Positions 33,134 through 45,543 of a DNA stretch of 64,000 bases are shown piece after piece; the stretch's first letter is position 1; each line of letters begins with the position of its first letter. Source of the stretch: Dermatophagoides farinae (Eukaryota; Arthropoda; Arachnida; Sarcoptiformes; Pyroglyphidae); the NCBI RefSeq assembly GCF_024713945.1, contig NC_134682.1:1240001-1304000 (forward strand), written 5' to 3'. Under the pieces are notes generated by a model. That model searched no databases, was not told the origin of the DNA, and worked only from the letters and a program-made list of their open reading frames with translations. A program made the position numbers and the translations under genes.

Positions 33134-36100
33134 ATGGCCATCGGCCATCTTTTTGATTCATCATCAACATCTTCATGAACACACAAAAACACACACACAG
33201 ACACATATAGACACAGACAGAACATTTGTATAATGCAATGAAACTAAAACAACAACAACAACAAAATGAGAGTTTTTATTGAATGAATAAATAATATTTT
33301 TTTTTCTTCGATAAATTCAGTGTAAATAACAGTAATGATAATTCCTCCCCACCTATCCCCTTTCTCTCTCTCCCTCTGTGTTTCAATAGAAAAACCATTC
33401 CCATCTTCATTATCATCATCATCATCATCATCATCATCATTCGAATCAAATATTTGAATCTTTTCTCATTTTTGGTAGTTTCAATTCAAAATGAATGGAA
33501 AAAAAATCTTGAATATGAAAAACAGGAAACTACTTCTACTTGGGGTGATTATGATCATGCTATACTATCAATTCATTTGATCATTTGTCAATATAACGGT
33601 AATAATGGATTAATGTGCAAAAAAAAAATGTTTTGATGACATTTATTTTGTTATGGAACACACACACACACACACGCACTGAAAGAAATTAATTTGCATA
33701 TTAAATACTTTTTGAAACATACAAGATTTTGCTTGGTTTTTTCACCAAAAAAAAAAAAGAAATACAAATTATAAAATCATTTGGATCGATTTGAATATGT
33801 ATCATGTTTTGAAATGTTTGAAACCACCACTACTAAAACAATGATTACTTAATCCTTTAACAAAGATGAATTCAATTTGCCACATCGTTGTAAGAAAAAC
33901 AAAAATCGCATCACATCATTTTTTTTTTTTTTTTTTTGATTTCACAGAAATGAAAAATTCAATGTTGAAATTGAAAAATGACCTCCAAAACAAAAACAAA
34001 ACAAAAAACTAAGTTCCAGCGTCAAACAAATAGTGAATAAAAATGGAAAGATAAAAACAGATGATGATGATGATGATAATCATTCATTTTTTATTGATGT
34101 TTTTTTTTAATTTTAAAATGAATTGATTTTGTGTGAAATTTTGTTTTTCCATTTCAGCTCATTTCATTGGACAGGTATGTATGTAGAAATCAATGTCGAT
34201 GTCACTAACATTTTTTTTTCTTCTTCTTCTTCTTCTGATTATTCGATTATGCTAAATTGATTTGTCTTTCTTACTCTCTCTTTATAATCATTTCGCAATG
34301 CCAATGATGATCAATTTGATGCTGATTATGATGATGATGATGGCAAAATCACAAAAAATGGAATAATCATGTTTTGTTTCTGATCGATTTGTGATTTCAA
34401 CACATTTATCAATCACATCATTGACATTTTGGCCATATTTTATTATTATTAATGATGATGACTATATCGTCATATCGATATAATCTCATTATATACACAA
34501 TTCAGACTCTTGATGATGATGATGATCAAGAGGTGTGTCAAAACAAATATCATATACACACACACGCCTTTAATAGATGGAATAAATCAACAAAAAAAAA
34601 AAAAAAAAAACACAAAACGAGAAAATGTTTAGTGTATAAATGGAATGTGTAAAGCACTGAGAATTTACATTATTATTATTACAAAAAAAAATTGATTAAT
34701 ATCGGTCATTTTTGGGACAAACGAAAAAAAACAACAAATTGATGGCGCGAAGTGTTCCATATTCATCATTATCATCATCATATATGAAGACACGTAATGG
34801 TGGGATATATATCACACACACAAACATAGACTTGACTCCAACTTCCAAATGGATCATCCATTTGGAAACTAAAACAACAAACGAAAACGAAGAAAAAAAA
34901 CATCTCATTTCATTTACATGATAATAAATCTAGGCCCACACACACACACTGGCAAATAATAAACAGACGATTTTATTATTTTGGAAGCATCTGATATTCA
35001 CACATTTACTATATAAATATATTTCAATTCAAATGGGTCGTCACAAACACACAAACAAACAAATTGATCATCGAATAAACTTCCTGATGTCTTCTGGACT
35101 GGTAAGGTCGATGATATTGATTTAGAAGAAAAAATAAAAAAATCAAACGTTTTTTTTCTCCATGGACAATGATTCACACAATAGATGATTTGAACCGAAA
35201 AACAAAAGTAATGTGATAAACTTTGACCCTAAATTATCATAATTCATTCACATAGATGTTTCATTTTCATTTATTTTTTTTGGAAATTATTCGAGTTCAA
35301 AATAATTAATTTTTTTTTTTTTTGGCTAAATGTATCATTTGTTCACAATGTACGTAAGTGTAACACGTTCCAAAAAAGTCCATACTGTTTGTATCATCAT
35401 CGCCATCATCATCATAATCATTATGGAACGAAAAAAAAATCAGTTTATCCAAGTTTAAGCAATCATCATCATATAGTTTTGTTAGTTAGTTAGTTAGTTA
35501 GTTAATCTGTTCATTAATAAAGTAGTTTTATTTATCAATACGATTTTATTTCTCTTGATTTATTTTTTTTTTGAAGATTAAATATTTGTGATGATGATGA
35601 TATGATTTGATTTGATTGAGATTCAAAATAAAAAATTTTGCTGCATCATATAGAGTGTGTGTGGGGGGATGAGATATTCAATCAACAATGGATCGAAACA
35701 AATCATTCAAAAATTGCCATTGAATAATTGGAAAAAATTTAAATTCAATTTATGTCTGTCTGTGTGTGTGTGAGCCAAGGAAAAAACAATTTGGACACGT
35801 ATTGAACAAATCACTACGAATCATCGACAAAACAATCCAAACAAAAATGGTGTATTTTAAATATTCAATTAAATCCATCGAAAATAAATTGCGATAGAGA
35901 GAGAGAGAGATGAGAGATGATGTATGGATGGATGGAACAAGAGAATGACAATCAAGCAGAAATTATTAGTTATTTAGACATTTTTTTTTGTTCATGGTGA
36001 ATGAATGAATGAATGAATGAATGAATTTTCTATTGAAATTCATCATTCAAACAGATGAAAGATTGGATAGATCAATGTCTTGTGTTGTATACAACACTAG

Positions 36101-36841
36101 CTATAAATATAAAAAATACGACGTCCGACCGACAATGACAAACAACAACAACAACGACGACGACGATGACGATAAATAACCATGAAATGACGATTCATTA
36201 AATTTTATAATTTACCAATCATCCCTGGATGGGAAATAATAATAAACACATGGATGGAATCGGTTTGTGAATACAAAATCGAATCATCATCATCATCATC
36301 ATCCTCATTTCATGGTTAATCATTATTATTTGAAAACAAACAAAAAAAAATCAAAAAAGAAACAAACGACTAAAAGAATAGTTTTTATTTGACTTTCTAT
36401 ACATTATTATTATTATTATTATTGTTTTATACAACAAAATGATGATTGGATCAATTTTTTTTTCTTCTTCTCTTCAGGAAATTTTTTTTTTTTTTTTTTT
36501 GCTTGACTATTAAATGGAACTGCAAAGCTATTCTATATGGGAAAAAAAATATTCAATTTTTTCGATGTTTAGTATGACGAAACAACGATGTGAACAGAAA
36601 CGGAAATAATACATTTTGTTTGAATATTTGAGAAAGGGTGGTGGGCAAACAAAACAAAACAAATTCATCGATTCACATGGTCCAAATTTTTTTTTTTTTT
36701 TTGAGCGAAATAGAAAGGCGTTGTTGGTTTTTTTTTGTTTTTATCGAGAAAAAAAAGTAGTAAATATATGGCCATTTTGTGATAACTATATTGGCGATAT
36801 TTGATTGATTTTTATCATATTATAATGTTGACCTGTGTTGT
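33134..36841. other. 3.7 kb intergenic, no gene recognised
   Basis: The stretch includes CAT repeats (33,411-33,440), poly-T/A tracts (33,919-33,938; 34,591-34,609), a TTAG tandem repeat (35,479-35,502), GA (35,897-35,911), GAAT repeats (35,997-36,025) and CT-rich DNA at 33,361-33,377. The gap lies upstream of the cuticle gene and downstream of TOMM22. I searched the minus strand for the missing UFL1 N-terminus and saw nothing resembling it. Confidence 0.55.
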
Positions 36842-37685
36842 TTATTTCAATGTTGGTGGTGTTAAAGATGGTGTAGCACCTGATGCACTTGGTCCCAACA
36901 AGATCTAGTTGGAAAAAAACGTGTTAATAATTTCGATAATTCTGGATCATAAACAATATATACAAACCTGACGTTGTTGTTGACGATTCATTTCTTCTAA
37001 TTGAGATTTTTCACTTTCAATTAGAACCGGTGCGGCCAAAATGATTGCCGTTGTCGATATGATCCATACAGCTGAACGGCTAAATTCATAGAAAGCTTTT
37101 GCAAAGCTATATGAACCAGTACTAAATTTCCAGGTATAATTTCGTACCGGTTCTGGAAACATTTCAGTCAAACCAATCAATCTTTCGACAATAGTTTCAT
37201 CTTCGAATTCTTCCTATCATTTTATATATAATTAAGAATCATCAAATAAATTTGAACAAAAAAAACATCATATTTACATCATCGTCATCATCATCGATAT
37301 CATCATTCATAATAGTAATTATCTTGGCCACCGTTCCAGATGGAACATTTTCAGCAGTACTTTTTTCCGATTCCTTTCTGAATCGGTGCTACAATCTATG
37401 AAATTTGTGAAAAAAAAAAAATAATGAAAAACTATCCATCCATCATGAATCATATACAAACATTATCACCATCAATGTCGGCGATTTCAATATTTTTAGG
37501 CTCATCACCATCATCATTAGGTTTATCCTATGATAAATAAAAAAAAACATTGAAAATTTTAAATTCTAAAATTTTATTAAACATACAAGTACAGTAATAT
37601 CATCAACGATGGCAATATCTTCTTCTTGAAGTTGTTGTTGTTGTTCTTTTGTTAAATCAGATTGAACATTTGTTTCGGACGACAT
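36842..37685 (-). CDS. TOMM22: Mitochondrial import receptor subunit TOM22, 5 exons, 194 aa
   Basis: TOM22 is the central receptor of the TOM complex in the outer mitochondrial membrane, docking preproteins passed from TOM20/TOM70. Exons (descending): 37685-37587, 37527-37462, 37389-37279, 37213-36968, 36904-36842, all phase 0. The amino-terminal domain is acidic, as required for presequence binding, with an Asp run (DIDDDDDDEEFEDE). The conserved core is ERLIGLTEMFPEPVRN, then FYEFSRSAVWIISTTAIILA (membrane anchor), followed by APVLIESEKSQLEEM, RQQQRQ and the tail ILLGPSASG. At 194 residues it is longer than the usual 140-150, the surplus being in the acidic N-terminal region. Two donors are GTTTGT rather than GTAAGT. 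It is divergent with PGAP2, with 328-375 bases between the ATGs. Confidence 0.93.
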
Positions 37686-38012
37686 TGTGTGTCTGTGTTC
37701 GTCTCTTTCATGGACGAATTAATTAACAAACAATGAACGAAATAATAAACGGTTAAATTCTCTAAAAACCGAATTTTCGAGTGAATGATGATGATGATGA
37801 GGATGATAAAGCAACAGAAAAAAAAATTTAATTAATGCGAAATGCTGTCCAAAATCACATGGCAAAGTTGAAAAAAAAACCGAAACTATTGTTGTCATTC
37901 ATAGAGCTCGTTACTCTCCACATATACAATCTGAAATGATGATTTAATTTTAATCATAAAAAATTTAATTTTTTTTCTGTTAATTTTGGCTTTAATTTTT
38001 AATTCTATCTAT
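37686..38012. promoter_or_regulatory. Shared bidirectional promoter interval TOMM22 / PGAP2
   Basis: About 330 bases separate the divergent start codons (375 if the downstream PGAP2 ATG is used). The interval contains no TATA box I can defend and has an ATG repeat near 37,788. Divergent housekeeping pairs with short gaps usually share a promoter; here this is inferred from spacing only. Confidence 0.4.
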
Positions 38013-38920
38013 ATGGGTGGTTATTACTGCGATGTTAACATTTTTATCAATATCATTGTAATGCCATTTAGGTTGTTAGCTGAAAAAATTTTACTTCGAC
38101 TATTCTATGGTCCAAGAAATCGTTATCAACCATTATTATCGTCAACAGGCGTTGTTTCGAAACAACAACAACAACAACAATTCCAGGATGAATTGGGAAT
38201 AGTTTCGTTACAACGATTATCATTGATAACATCAGCCCTACCAATGTTTGGCTTTATATTTTGTATTTTCTGGTCATTAATGTTCAATTTTGTTGATTCA
38301 ACCTCTACACATTGTGGTGTTGCCGAATATTTACCTTCAGTCAGTGCATCAATTGGCTCATTTTCGCCACAAAAATATTTATGGCGTACAACAATAGCAT
38401 TGCATTCATCACCACGTTATATTGTATCATATATCTATTACAGAGCATTTCATGATTCAAAAACATTATTGATGATCAATTGGATTGAAATCAGTGCATT
38501 ACTTGGATTAAGTGTTGTTTCATCGACTGAATTATTTCGTAAGTAAAACAAAAAACAAAAAATTCAATTCAAATTTTAAATTTCTTCATTCATTTTTTTC
38601 CAGTATTTCATGCAAATTGTTTTTTACTATTCATATCGGCATCATTTTTGGGAATGTTAATCCATTTATTACAAGATAAATTGTGGTCAAAATTTAAAAT
38701 GAAAATCTTCTTCACCAATACATTTGCATGGATTTTTGCTCTATTTTTCTATGTACGACATAATAATTATTGTGAAACTGGTGTATATTCATTATTTGCC
38801 GCATCAGAATATGTATTTGTATTGACAAATATTTTATTTCATTTTCAAGCTTATTATGATTTTAATCAAACAAAATTATCATTATGTAAAATTTATGTCA
38901 ATTCAAAATTTTCTGTTTGA
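38013..38920 (+). CDS. PGAP2: Post-GPI attachment to proteins factor 2 (Frag1/DRAM/Sfk1 family), 264-280 aa
   Basis: PGAP2 is a Golgi multi-pass membrane protein needed for fatty-acid remodelling of GPI-anchored proteins. Exon 1 ends at 38538 and exon 2 is 38604-38920, joined across a 65-nt intron in phase (TTTC|GTAAGT..TTCCAG|TA). The family order is clear: a membrane segment LPMFGFIFCIFWSLMFNF, then HCGVAEYLPSVSASIG, PQKYLWR, ALHSSPRYIVSYIYYRAF, VSSTE, and after the junction FYVRHNNYCETGVYSLFAAS and EYVFVLTNILFHF. Two starts are possible: ATG 38013 (MGGYYC..) or ATG 38061 (MPFRLL..). The second gives 264 residues, close to the family size. A six-Gln run near the N-terminus (SKQQQQQQFQD) is an insertion unlike other animals I recall. 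The stop is only 133 bases from the PFAS stop on the other strand. Confidence 0.92.
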
Positions 38921-39047
38921 ATGCAAATGATCCATTTAATTATTATTTTGAATTTGGAATTTTATTGTATAAAAAAAAATTTCTACTTTAATTGATTATT
39001 AATTAAAAAATTTTTGGTTTTGTTTGTTTGTTTGTTTCTGTACACAA

Positions 39048-39053
39048 AATAAA
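39048..39053 (+). promoter_or_regulatory. Candidate PGAP2 poly(A) signal abutting the PFAS stop
   Basis: AATAAA on the plus strand ends one base before the complement of the PFAS stop codon (39054-39056). If it is used, the PGAP2 transcript would extend into PFAS coding sequence on the opposite strand. Confidence 0.35.
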
Positions 39054-42000
39054 TCAAATTCTAGTGGCCATTGACCATTTGTATGCATTTTCAAACATTT
39101 TTGCCCATGGACTGGCCAATGAATGTTTCATATGTTCCATTGTTGATGGAATGTATGGCCATTGCCATGAAAGTGTTGCTCGTTCTGGATGTGGCATCAT
39201 TGCTAAATGACGTCCATCTGTACTACAAATACCAGCGATACCATCAACACTTCCATTTGGATTCATTGGATAACTATGAATGTTGAAAAGATAAAAATTT
39301 AAAGAAAATTACATCAATTACACATTGTCATCTTACATTGTAGTCGGTTTATTATCATCATCCACATAGACCAATGAGACAAAATCTTTAACCGATTTCT
39401 TAATCTGATCGTTTTCAAAAACGAATCGACCTTCACCATGAGCAACCCAAACACCCATTACACTTCCTTGCATACCATTAAGCATCATAGCAGGTGTTTT
39501 CTCAGGTATCATAACCGAAGTGAAACGACATTCAAATCGACCCGAAGTATTATGAGTTAACAAAGTACCTTGAGTTCCTAATATTTAACAGAAAAAAACT
39601 AAAATTATATCCTTGGCGAATGGATCAAAAAAAAAAAATTTCAAACCATTTGATTTACTGCCAACCCAGCCCAGAAGCGCCATCAATTGACAGCCATTAC
39701 AAACACCAAGTGAAAATGTATCGTTTCGATGTTTAAATCGTTGTAATTGTGTTTCAACATTTGAATTATATTTAAGAGTTGCAGCCCAACCACGAGCACT
39801 ACCCAAAACATCAGCATACGAAAAACCACCCGGGAAAATCAATCCACGGAAATCATCCAAATTGACCGTTTGACTAATCAAATCGGTAACGGTAATGTCC
39901 ACTACATCGAATCCAACCATAAAGAAACTGGCAATCATTTCACGATCACCATTAATACCTTCTTCACGAAGTACGGCAACTTTTGGAGCACTAGTAATAT
40001 GTGAATCAATATCTAATGAATAAATGTGGAAAAAGATTATAAATGAAAGTTTATAAAAATTTTATTACGACTTACTCAAATTAATTTTAGCCGTTTCAAA
40101 AGTTAATTTCCAATTTGGTGTTTTACGGAATTTCAAACCATTCTTTTCATGCATAACACATTCTGGATTAGCTTGATGATTTTCCAATTGAAAACTGGTT
40201 TCCTCCCAAACATCACGTAATGTGAACATATGACCCTAAAAAATTAAATTAAACACAACATGAAACAAATGTGAAAGCGGAAAGAAATTTTTTTTACCAA
40301 AATCATAACAGTATTGTCGAAACGGATGACAACATCTTTTTTACGTATAGCTTTACCAATTTTATGGGCAATAATATTGGCAGATTTGAAATCATTCAAA
40401 ACAGATTGCACGTTCTCGTCTCTAATTTCAATGATAACACCACATTCTTCAGCAAAGAATACATTCAATGGATCTTGACCGAAACTTGGTATGGCAACAT
40501 CAATACCACAATCGGTAACGAATGCCATTTCCAACAAGCATACAATCAGACCACCATCACTAACATCATGACCAGCAGTACAGATTTTGTTTTTGATCAA
40601 TTTTTGAACGATAGCAAAACCATTTTTCAAATGAGATGGATCTTCCATATCTGGACAATCATTTCCAATTTGTTTATAAACTTGAGCTAATGCTGATCCA
40701 CCGAGTCTGAATCTATCGTTTCCATTTAGTTTAACATATATCAAACTACAGCCATCAATTTTCATTTCTGGTGTTACTTTAATTCGAATATCCGGAACAG
40801 GAGCATAGGCACTAATCACCAATGTACCTGGTGATTTGACAATTTCTGAACCATTCGGAAGTTTAACTTTAGCAGCCATCGATAAGGAATCTTTACCGCC
40901 ATCGATACCAATGTTGATTTGTTTCATAAATTCACACATAGCTTCACAAGTTTGAACTAATAATGCTCCTTCACCATCCAATTTAGCTGGCCACATCCAA
41001 TTTCCTTCACATTTAATATCGGCCATTTCAGTGATGGCACAAAACATCAAATTAGTAACAGCTTCGGCAACCGATAGTCTTCCATTGGCTTCAGGACTAA
41101 TTAATCCTTTAATTGGTTGTTCACCGATCGATGTAACACTGCCATGATATGTGTAATAATTCAACGCTATCAATGCATAATCAGCGATGGGAGTATGTTG
41201 AGGACCAACACATTGTTGTTGCGCAACAAGTCCAGTAACACAACGGTCCACTTTCGTTGTCAGGTAACGTTTCGAAGCAACAGATGGCAATCGAAGTACT
41301 TTATGCAATGATTCAATCATTAATCTTGTTTTATCTTCTCCTTGAATTACCAATGGTTTCAATGGAATTTGTTTTTGTTGATAACGGAAATTCTTTCTTG
41401 GCATCGATGCCAAAACAAGTTCAAGATCTAAATGTACTGGATGTTTTTGAGCCGTTTCATTTTCAACCAATGTAATATGATGATCACCAGTAATTTCACC
41501 AACATAATCAACTTGACATTTTTCTCGTTTACTTATTTTATCCAAAATTGCACGATTTTCTTTTCGTATAAGAATAGCATTGCTTTCCTGATATTCGGCT
41601 CCCCAAAGTTCCATAGTATTGATGGTCGGATCACCCAATGTAAATTTATTACAATGAATTTTAGCTCCCATCGGTTCACTAATCTCTTTCAATACATTTC
41701 CATTGCCACCGGCACCTTGATCATGAATCGATTCAATAACATTTCCTTTTTGATGTTCAATACAAGCACGAATCAATCGATTCAATTTTTGTTCCATTTC
41801 TGCATCACCTCGTTGTACAGCATTGAAATCTAAACTTTCACTTCCTTCGCTACCTTGAACTTCAGTGGAACTAGCAGCACCACCACCAACACCAATACGA
41901 TAAACAGGCCCGCCAATTTTCGCAACATCCATACCGATTTCAGCATGATTTTTCTGGACATAACCATCATCAATTGTACCGATACCACCAGTAAACATAA

Positions 42001-43589
42001 TCGGTTTAATATATTCGATTCGTTCATCTTATCAAAACATACATAAATTATATAATGTGATATGTTTTTTTTTAAAAAACTAAAATGAACTTACTGCTCG
42101 GAATTCGTTGTCCAAAACTTCGAGCAAAACCAGCCAAAACTGGCTCACCAAACTTGTTACCATAATCGGAGGCACCATTACTAGCTTCAATACAAATATG
42201 TAATGGTGATGCAAAATTATGTGGATAAATTTCATTATCATCTTCCCAATCAAGATGATAATCAGGAATATGAAGATTACCAAATGAATAGCCAGCCGTA
42301 GCTGCAATGACATGTGCACCACGTCCAGCAGCTTGAACATCACGAATTCGTCCACCAGTACCAGTAGTAGCACCAGGAAATGGAGCCACACCGGTTGGAA
42401 AATTATGTGTTTCAGCAGTGAAAATAATATGTCTTGTTTGATCTTTTTTCAATTCCATCGATGATGCTTGAGTAGAATCTTTCGGTATCAAAATATTCAG
42501 ATCGGAAAATCCACGAATAGCCGATGAATTATCACTGAATTTTATAACATTATTATCATTGGTATTATCTTGTGTACTGGTGACCATACCAAACAACGAC
42601 TGAGGTACTTCTTTATCATCGATAAAAATTCGTCCCTAAAATGACAAATTATCATGTCATCATGTCATCAGCATTATTGATTTATTAACAAATAAATTAC
42701 CTTGAAAAACCAATGACGAGAATGTTCTGAATTCGATTGAGCTAAATCAAAACATTCAACAGATGTTGGATTTCGTTTAAGTTTATCTTTAAACAATGAA
42801 CAATAGTATGAAATGTCCCAATCATCGAATGCAAGACCCAATTGTTCGCTCACTTCTCTCAATGCTTGTTCACCACGACCAATTACATCAATTTCAAACC
42901 ATTTATCATCATTTGTTGGCAATTTAAATGATTCAATCGGTTTATGATAACGTTGTTCAGTCATTCGATCATGTAATGATTCTACAAGTTGATTTTCCTG
43001 TTCCTTGGTCATCGATCTCTGTGTATCAATGAATTTTTTAAAAAAAAATTATTTCCATATTTAAATTTTAAACAAACAAAATGTCAAATATTTTTTTTCT
43101 ACCTCAATTTCAAACAAATAAATTGTACTTTTTTCAATTCGGGATATTTTCTTATCAAGTCCAATATTTTTACAAATAGAAACCGCATTAGTAGATAATG
43201 CTGTACTGAAATTCAATCTGGGTCCAATTTCAATCAATACAGTATTCTTGGACGACGATAAATTCAATGACCGCAGACGTGATGATTCGCGATCCAATTT
43301 TACATTGAAATCTGGTGTTAAAATCCATTCAATTTTCGAAAGTTCATCGGACGATAATTGAGCTTTTTGAGTAATTGAGAAAATGTTTGAAAATTCATCT
43401 AATTTTTATTTCGAAAATTCATTTACCTTGTTGTTCAATGTTGAAACAAAATTCCGTTTGAACTGATTTAATAATTTCATCACCACCATTTTTGAAATGT
43501 TGTCGCACTTTATTGAGAAGATTTTTCTCTTGATCATTTGATAATGCTGGATTTTGATAGAATCGAATAATATTCGTCATGAAAGCCAT
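39054..43589 (-). CDS. PFAS: Phosphoribosylformylglycinamidine synthase, 9 exons, 1344 aa
   Basis: This cytosolic enzyme makes FGAM from FGAR, glutamine and ATP, step 4 of de novo purine synthesis. Exons (descending): 43589-43427, 43398-43103, 43018-42701, 42635-42095, 42027-40298, 40235-40076, 40012-39647, 39577-39337, 39273-39054. All are GT..AG and phase-compatible; the sum is 4035 nt (vertebrate enzyme about 1338 aa). The N-terminal PurS-like part has [20 protein letters not shown]. The linker/ATPase half has [85 protein letters not shown] and [14 protein letters not shown]. The second half has [11 protein letters not shown]-type and [18 protein letters not shown] motifs. The C-terminal glutamine amidotransferase (from about residue 1085) has [19 protein letters not shown], the nucleophile in [16 protein letters not shown] and the triad block MMPHPERA. 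Nothing essential is missing. Start ATG gives [11 protein letters not shown]. Confidence 0.97.
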
Positions 43590-44537
43590 AATCGATATAT
43601 ATAAATTTCAATTTCAACAACAACAACAAAATTTTTATATAACGATTCCAACAAAGTAAATAATGTTGATTAACTGGTTAGTAATATATTCAAAAGATCA
43701 CCAAACGCAAACTAAAAAAAAAAAATTCGATACTTTCAAATGGTGACAGAAATTGCCTGCTGTTCATCATCATCATCATCATCATATCGTTATGATTGCA
43801 CTGATGATCAAATTTATCACTTTGATAATAATGAATTATAACAAGACTAAAATAAACGAACGATAAACAAACAAACAAACAAACAAACAATTAATTTAAA
43901 ATAAAAATCTTCTGATCGAAAAAAAATATTTGATGATTCGATTCATATTTCGTTCGATGATGATTTATATCAAAAAAAAAATCACATTTTACTAGCAATA
44001 CCACCTTGTGTATGATAACGAAACGATTTGCCCACATTGATTGGATTGATTTTTGTTGATTTTTTTTTTGTTTGTTTTTGTTTGGAAAAAAATTTCTTTC
44101 ACTTTTTTTCCAATAAAATTTTCAATGAACAATTTTCCAGTAGCTACCACCACCACCACCACCACCGAATGATTAGATTTCATCATTCATTATCAATTCA
44201 CATTTTTTTTTTTTTTTGGATATTTCGTACACACACACACACACTACACTGTGACAATTTACAATCTATAAACCACTATATACTATATATATATATAAGC
44301 TACTGATAACAAGATTACCTTGAAAAAAAAGAAGAAGAAAAAGTTTGAATATTTTGGTTTTTCTTGTCTTATCTGCTAAACAATTTACTTTTTTTTTGCA
44401 AAAAAAAAATTGTTACTACAGATGATTTGTAACCAAAATGGAAAAAAAACATCCGATACTGATCATCATCATCATCATCATCATTCAATCATTCAACGAT
44501 GATGATGATGATGACAACTATCAACATGATAAATCTG

Positions 44538-44540
<3 letters not shown>

Positions 44541-44569
<29 letters not shown>
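44541..44569. repeat. Poly-T tract, about 29 bases
   Basis: One of the longest uninterrupted homopolymers in the window. A similar run of about 26 T lies at 62,180-62,205. These may be sequencing-sensitive. Confidence 0.9.
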
Positions 44570-44570
<1 letters not shown>

Positions 44571-45344
44571 AAAATTAATTTGAATTCCCAAAGATGCTCG
44601 ACCCAATTATCATGATATACATAATCAAGTATATCAATATCATCATCATCATCATACCATGGCATCATCGTATTATAAGTGATGATCGTTATTATTTCAA
44701 ATAATCAGCCATATATCAATTTTCTGTTCAATTTCTATGGATCACATCATTCATTGAGAGAGAGAAAAAAAAATGAATGAAACCAAATTAAAAAACAAAA
44801 AAATAAAATTTTTCAATGAGCAAAAAATTAAATTATGTGTAAATTGAATTCATTCGTTTTTTGTTTTGTTCAATCATCAAGAAAGTAAAATTTATTTTAT
44901 TACATAATAGAATCATTACTACTAGATAGAAACGGGGAAAAAAAATTTTTCTATTTACAATTTCATTTTGAATTTGATAACAAATTGATTGATTATATAT
45001 AATGGATTGATTGGAATATCCATTAAAAAAAAAATTACAAACAAAGATTGATTCACGAAATGTGACGAAATATAATTATTATTAGAATATACAAAATGAT
45101 GATAATTAACAAAATGGAAGAAAAAAAAAATTTTTTGGACTACTAATTTGTTTGTTTGTTTGTTTGTTTTGTTTTTAAATCGATTGATTTGAACACAATG
45201 AACAATATAGTGTTTTTGAACAACGGCAACAACAACAACAACAAATTTTTTTTCTCCCCATTCCAGTTTTTCGTCTATACAAATGTGTGAGCATTGTGTA
45301 ATAATACTTTTTTTTCTGCTACTTTCTTTGTTTCATTCATCAAA

Positions 45345-45481
45345 GATTGTAGTTGGATTGGAAATACTTTTTTTTTACGAGTGAAAAATGAATTAATATT
45401 TTTACAAATATCTCTACACGTAGGTTAATATGATTGTAGTTGGATTGGAAATACTTTTTTTTTACGAGTGAAAAATGAATT
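45345..45481. repeat. Exact 50-bp direct repeat, 87-bp period
   Basis: The block beginning GATTGTAGTTGGATTGGAAA at 45345-45394 recurs without mismatch at 45432-45481, including the same nine-T run. The 37 bases between are single copy. It lies just downstream of the NELL stop codon, so in its 3' UTR or flank. Confidence 0.95.
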
Positions 45482-45543
45482 TGCAAGACTAGAATTTGAA
45501 ATGCTGAATGTCGTGGGTGGTGGTGGTTGTGAATTCAAATTAA

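Larger units (their letters stand above)
43590..45543. other. 2 kb intergenic, PFAS to NELL
   Basis: This interval contains the PFAS promoter side and the NELL 3' flank. It includes ATC repeats (43,766-43,784; 44,462-44,489), a CAC run (44,147-44,165), a 29-base poly-T (about 44,541-44,569) and an 87-bp tandem duplication at 45,345-45,481. No gene is recognised. Confidence 0.6.

Noticed and set aside
35479-35502. TTAG tandem repeat, considered as a telomere-like array
   Set aside because: Only about six units of a 4-base repeat; arthropod telomeres use TTAGG, and the sequence is internal.
40271-41833. Plus-strand open frames over PFAS (for example 40,271-40,690 and 41,432-41,833)
   Set aside because: They are antisense shadows of the large PFAS exon.
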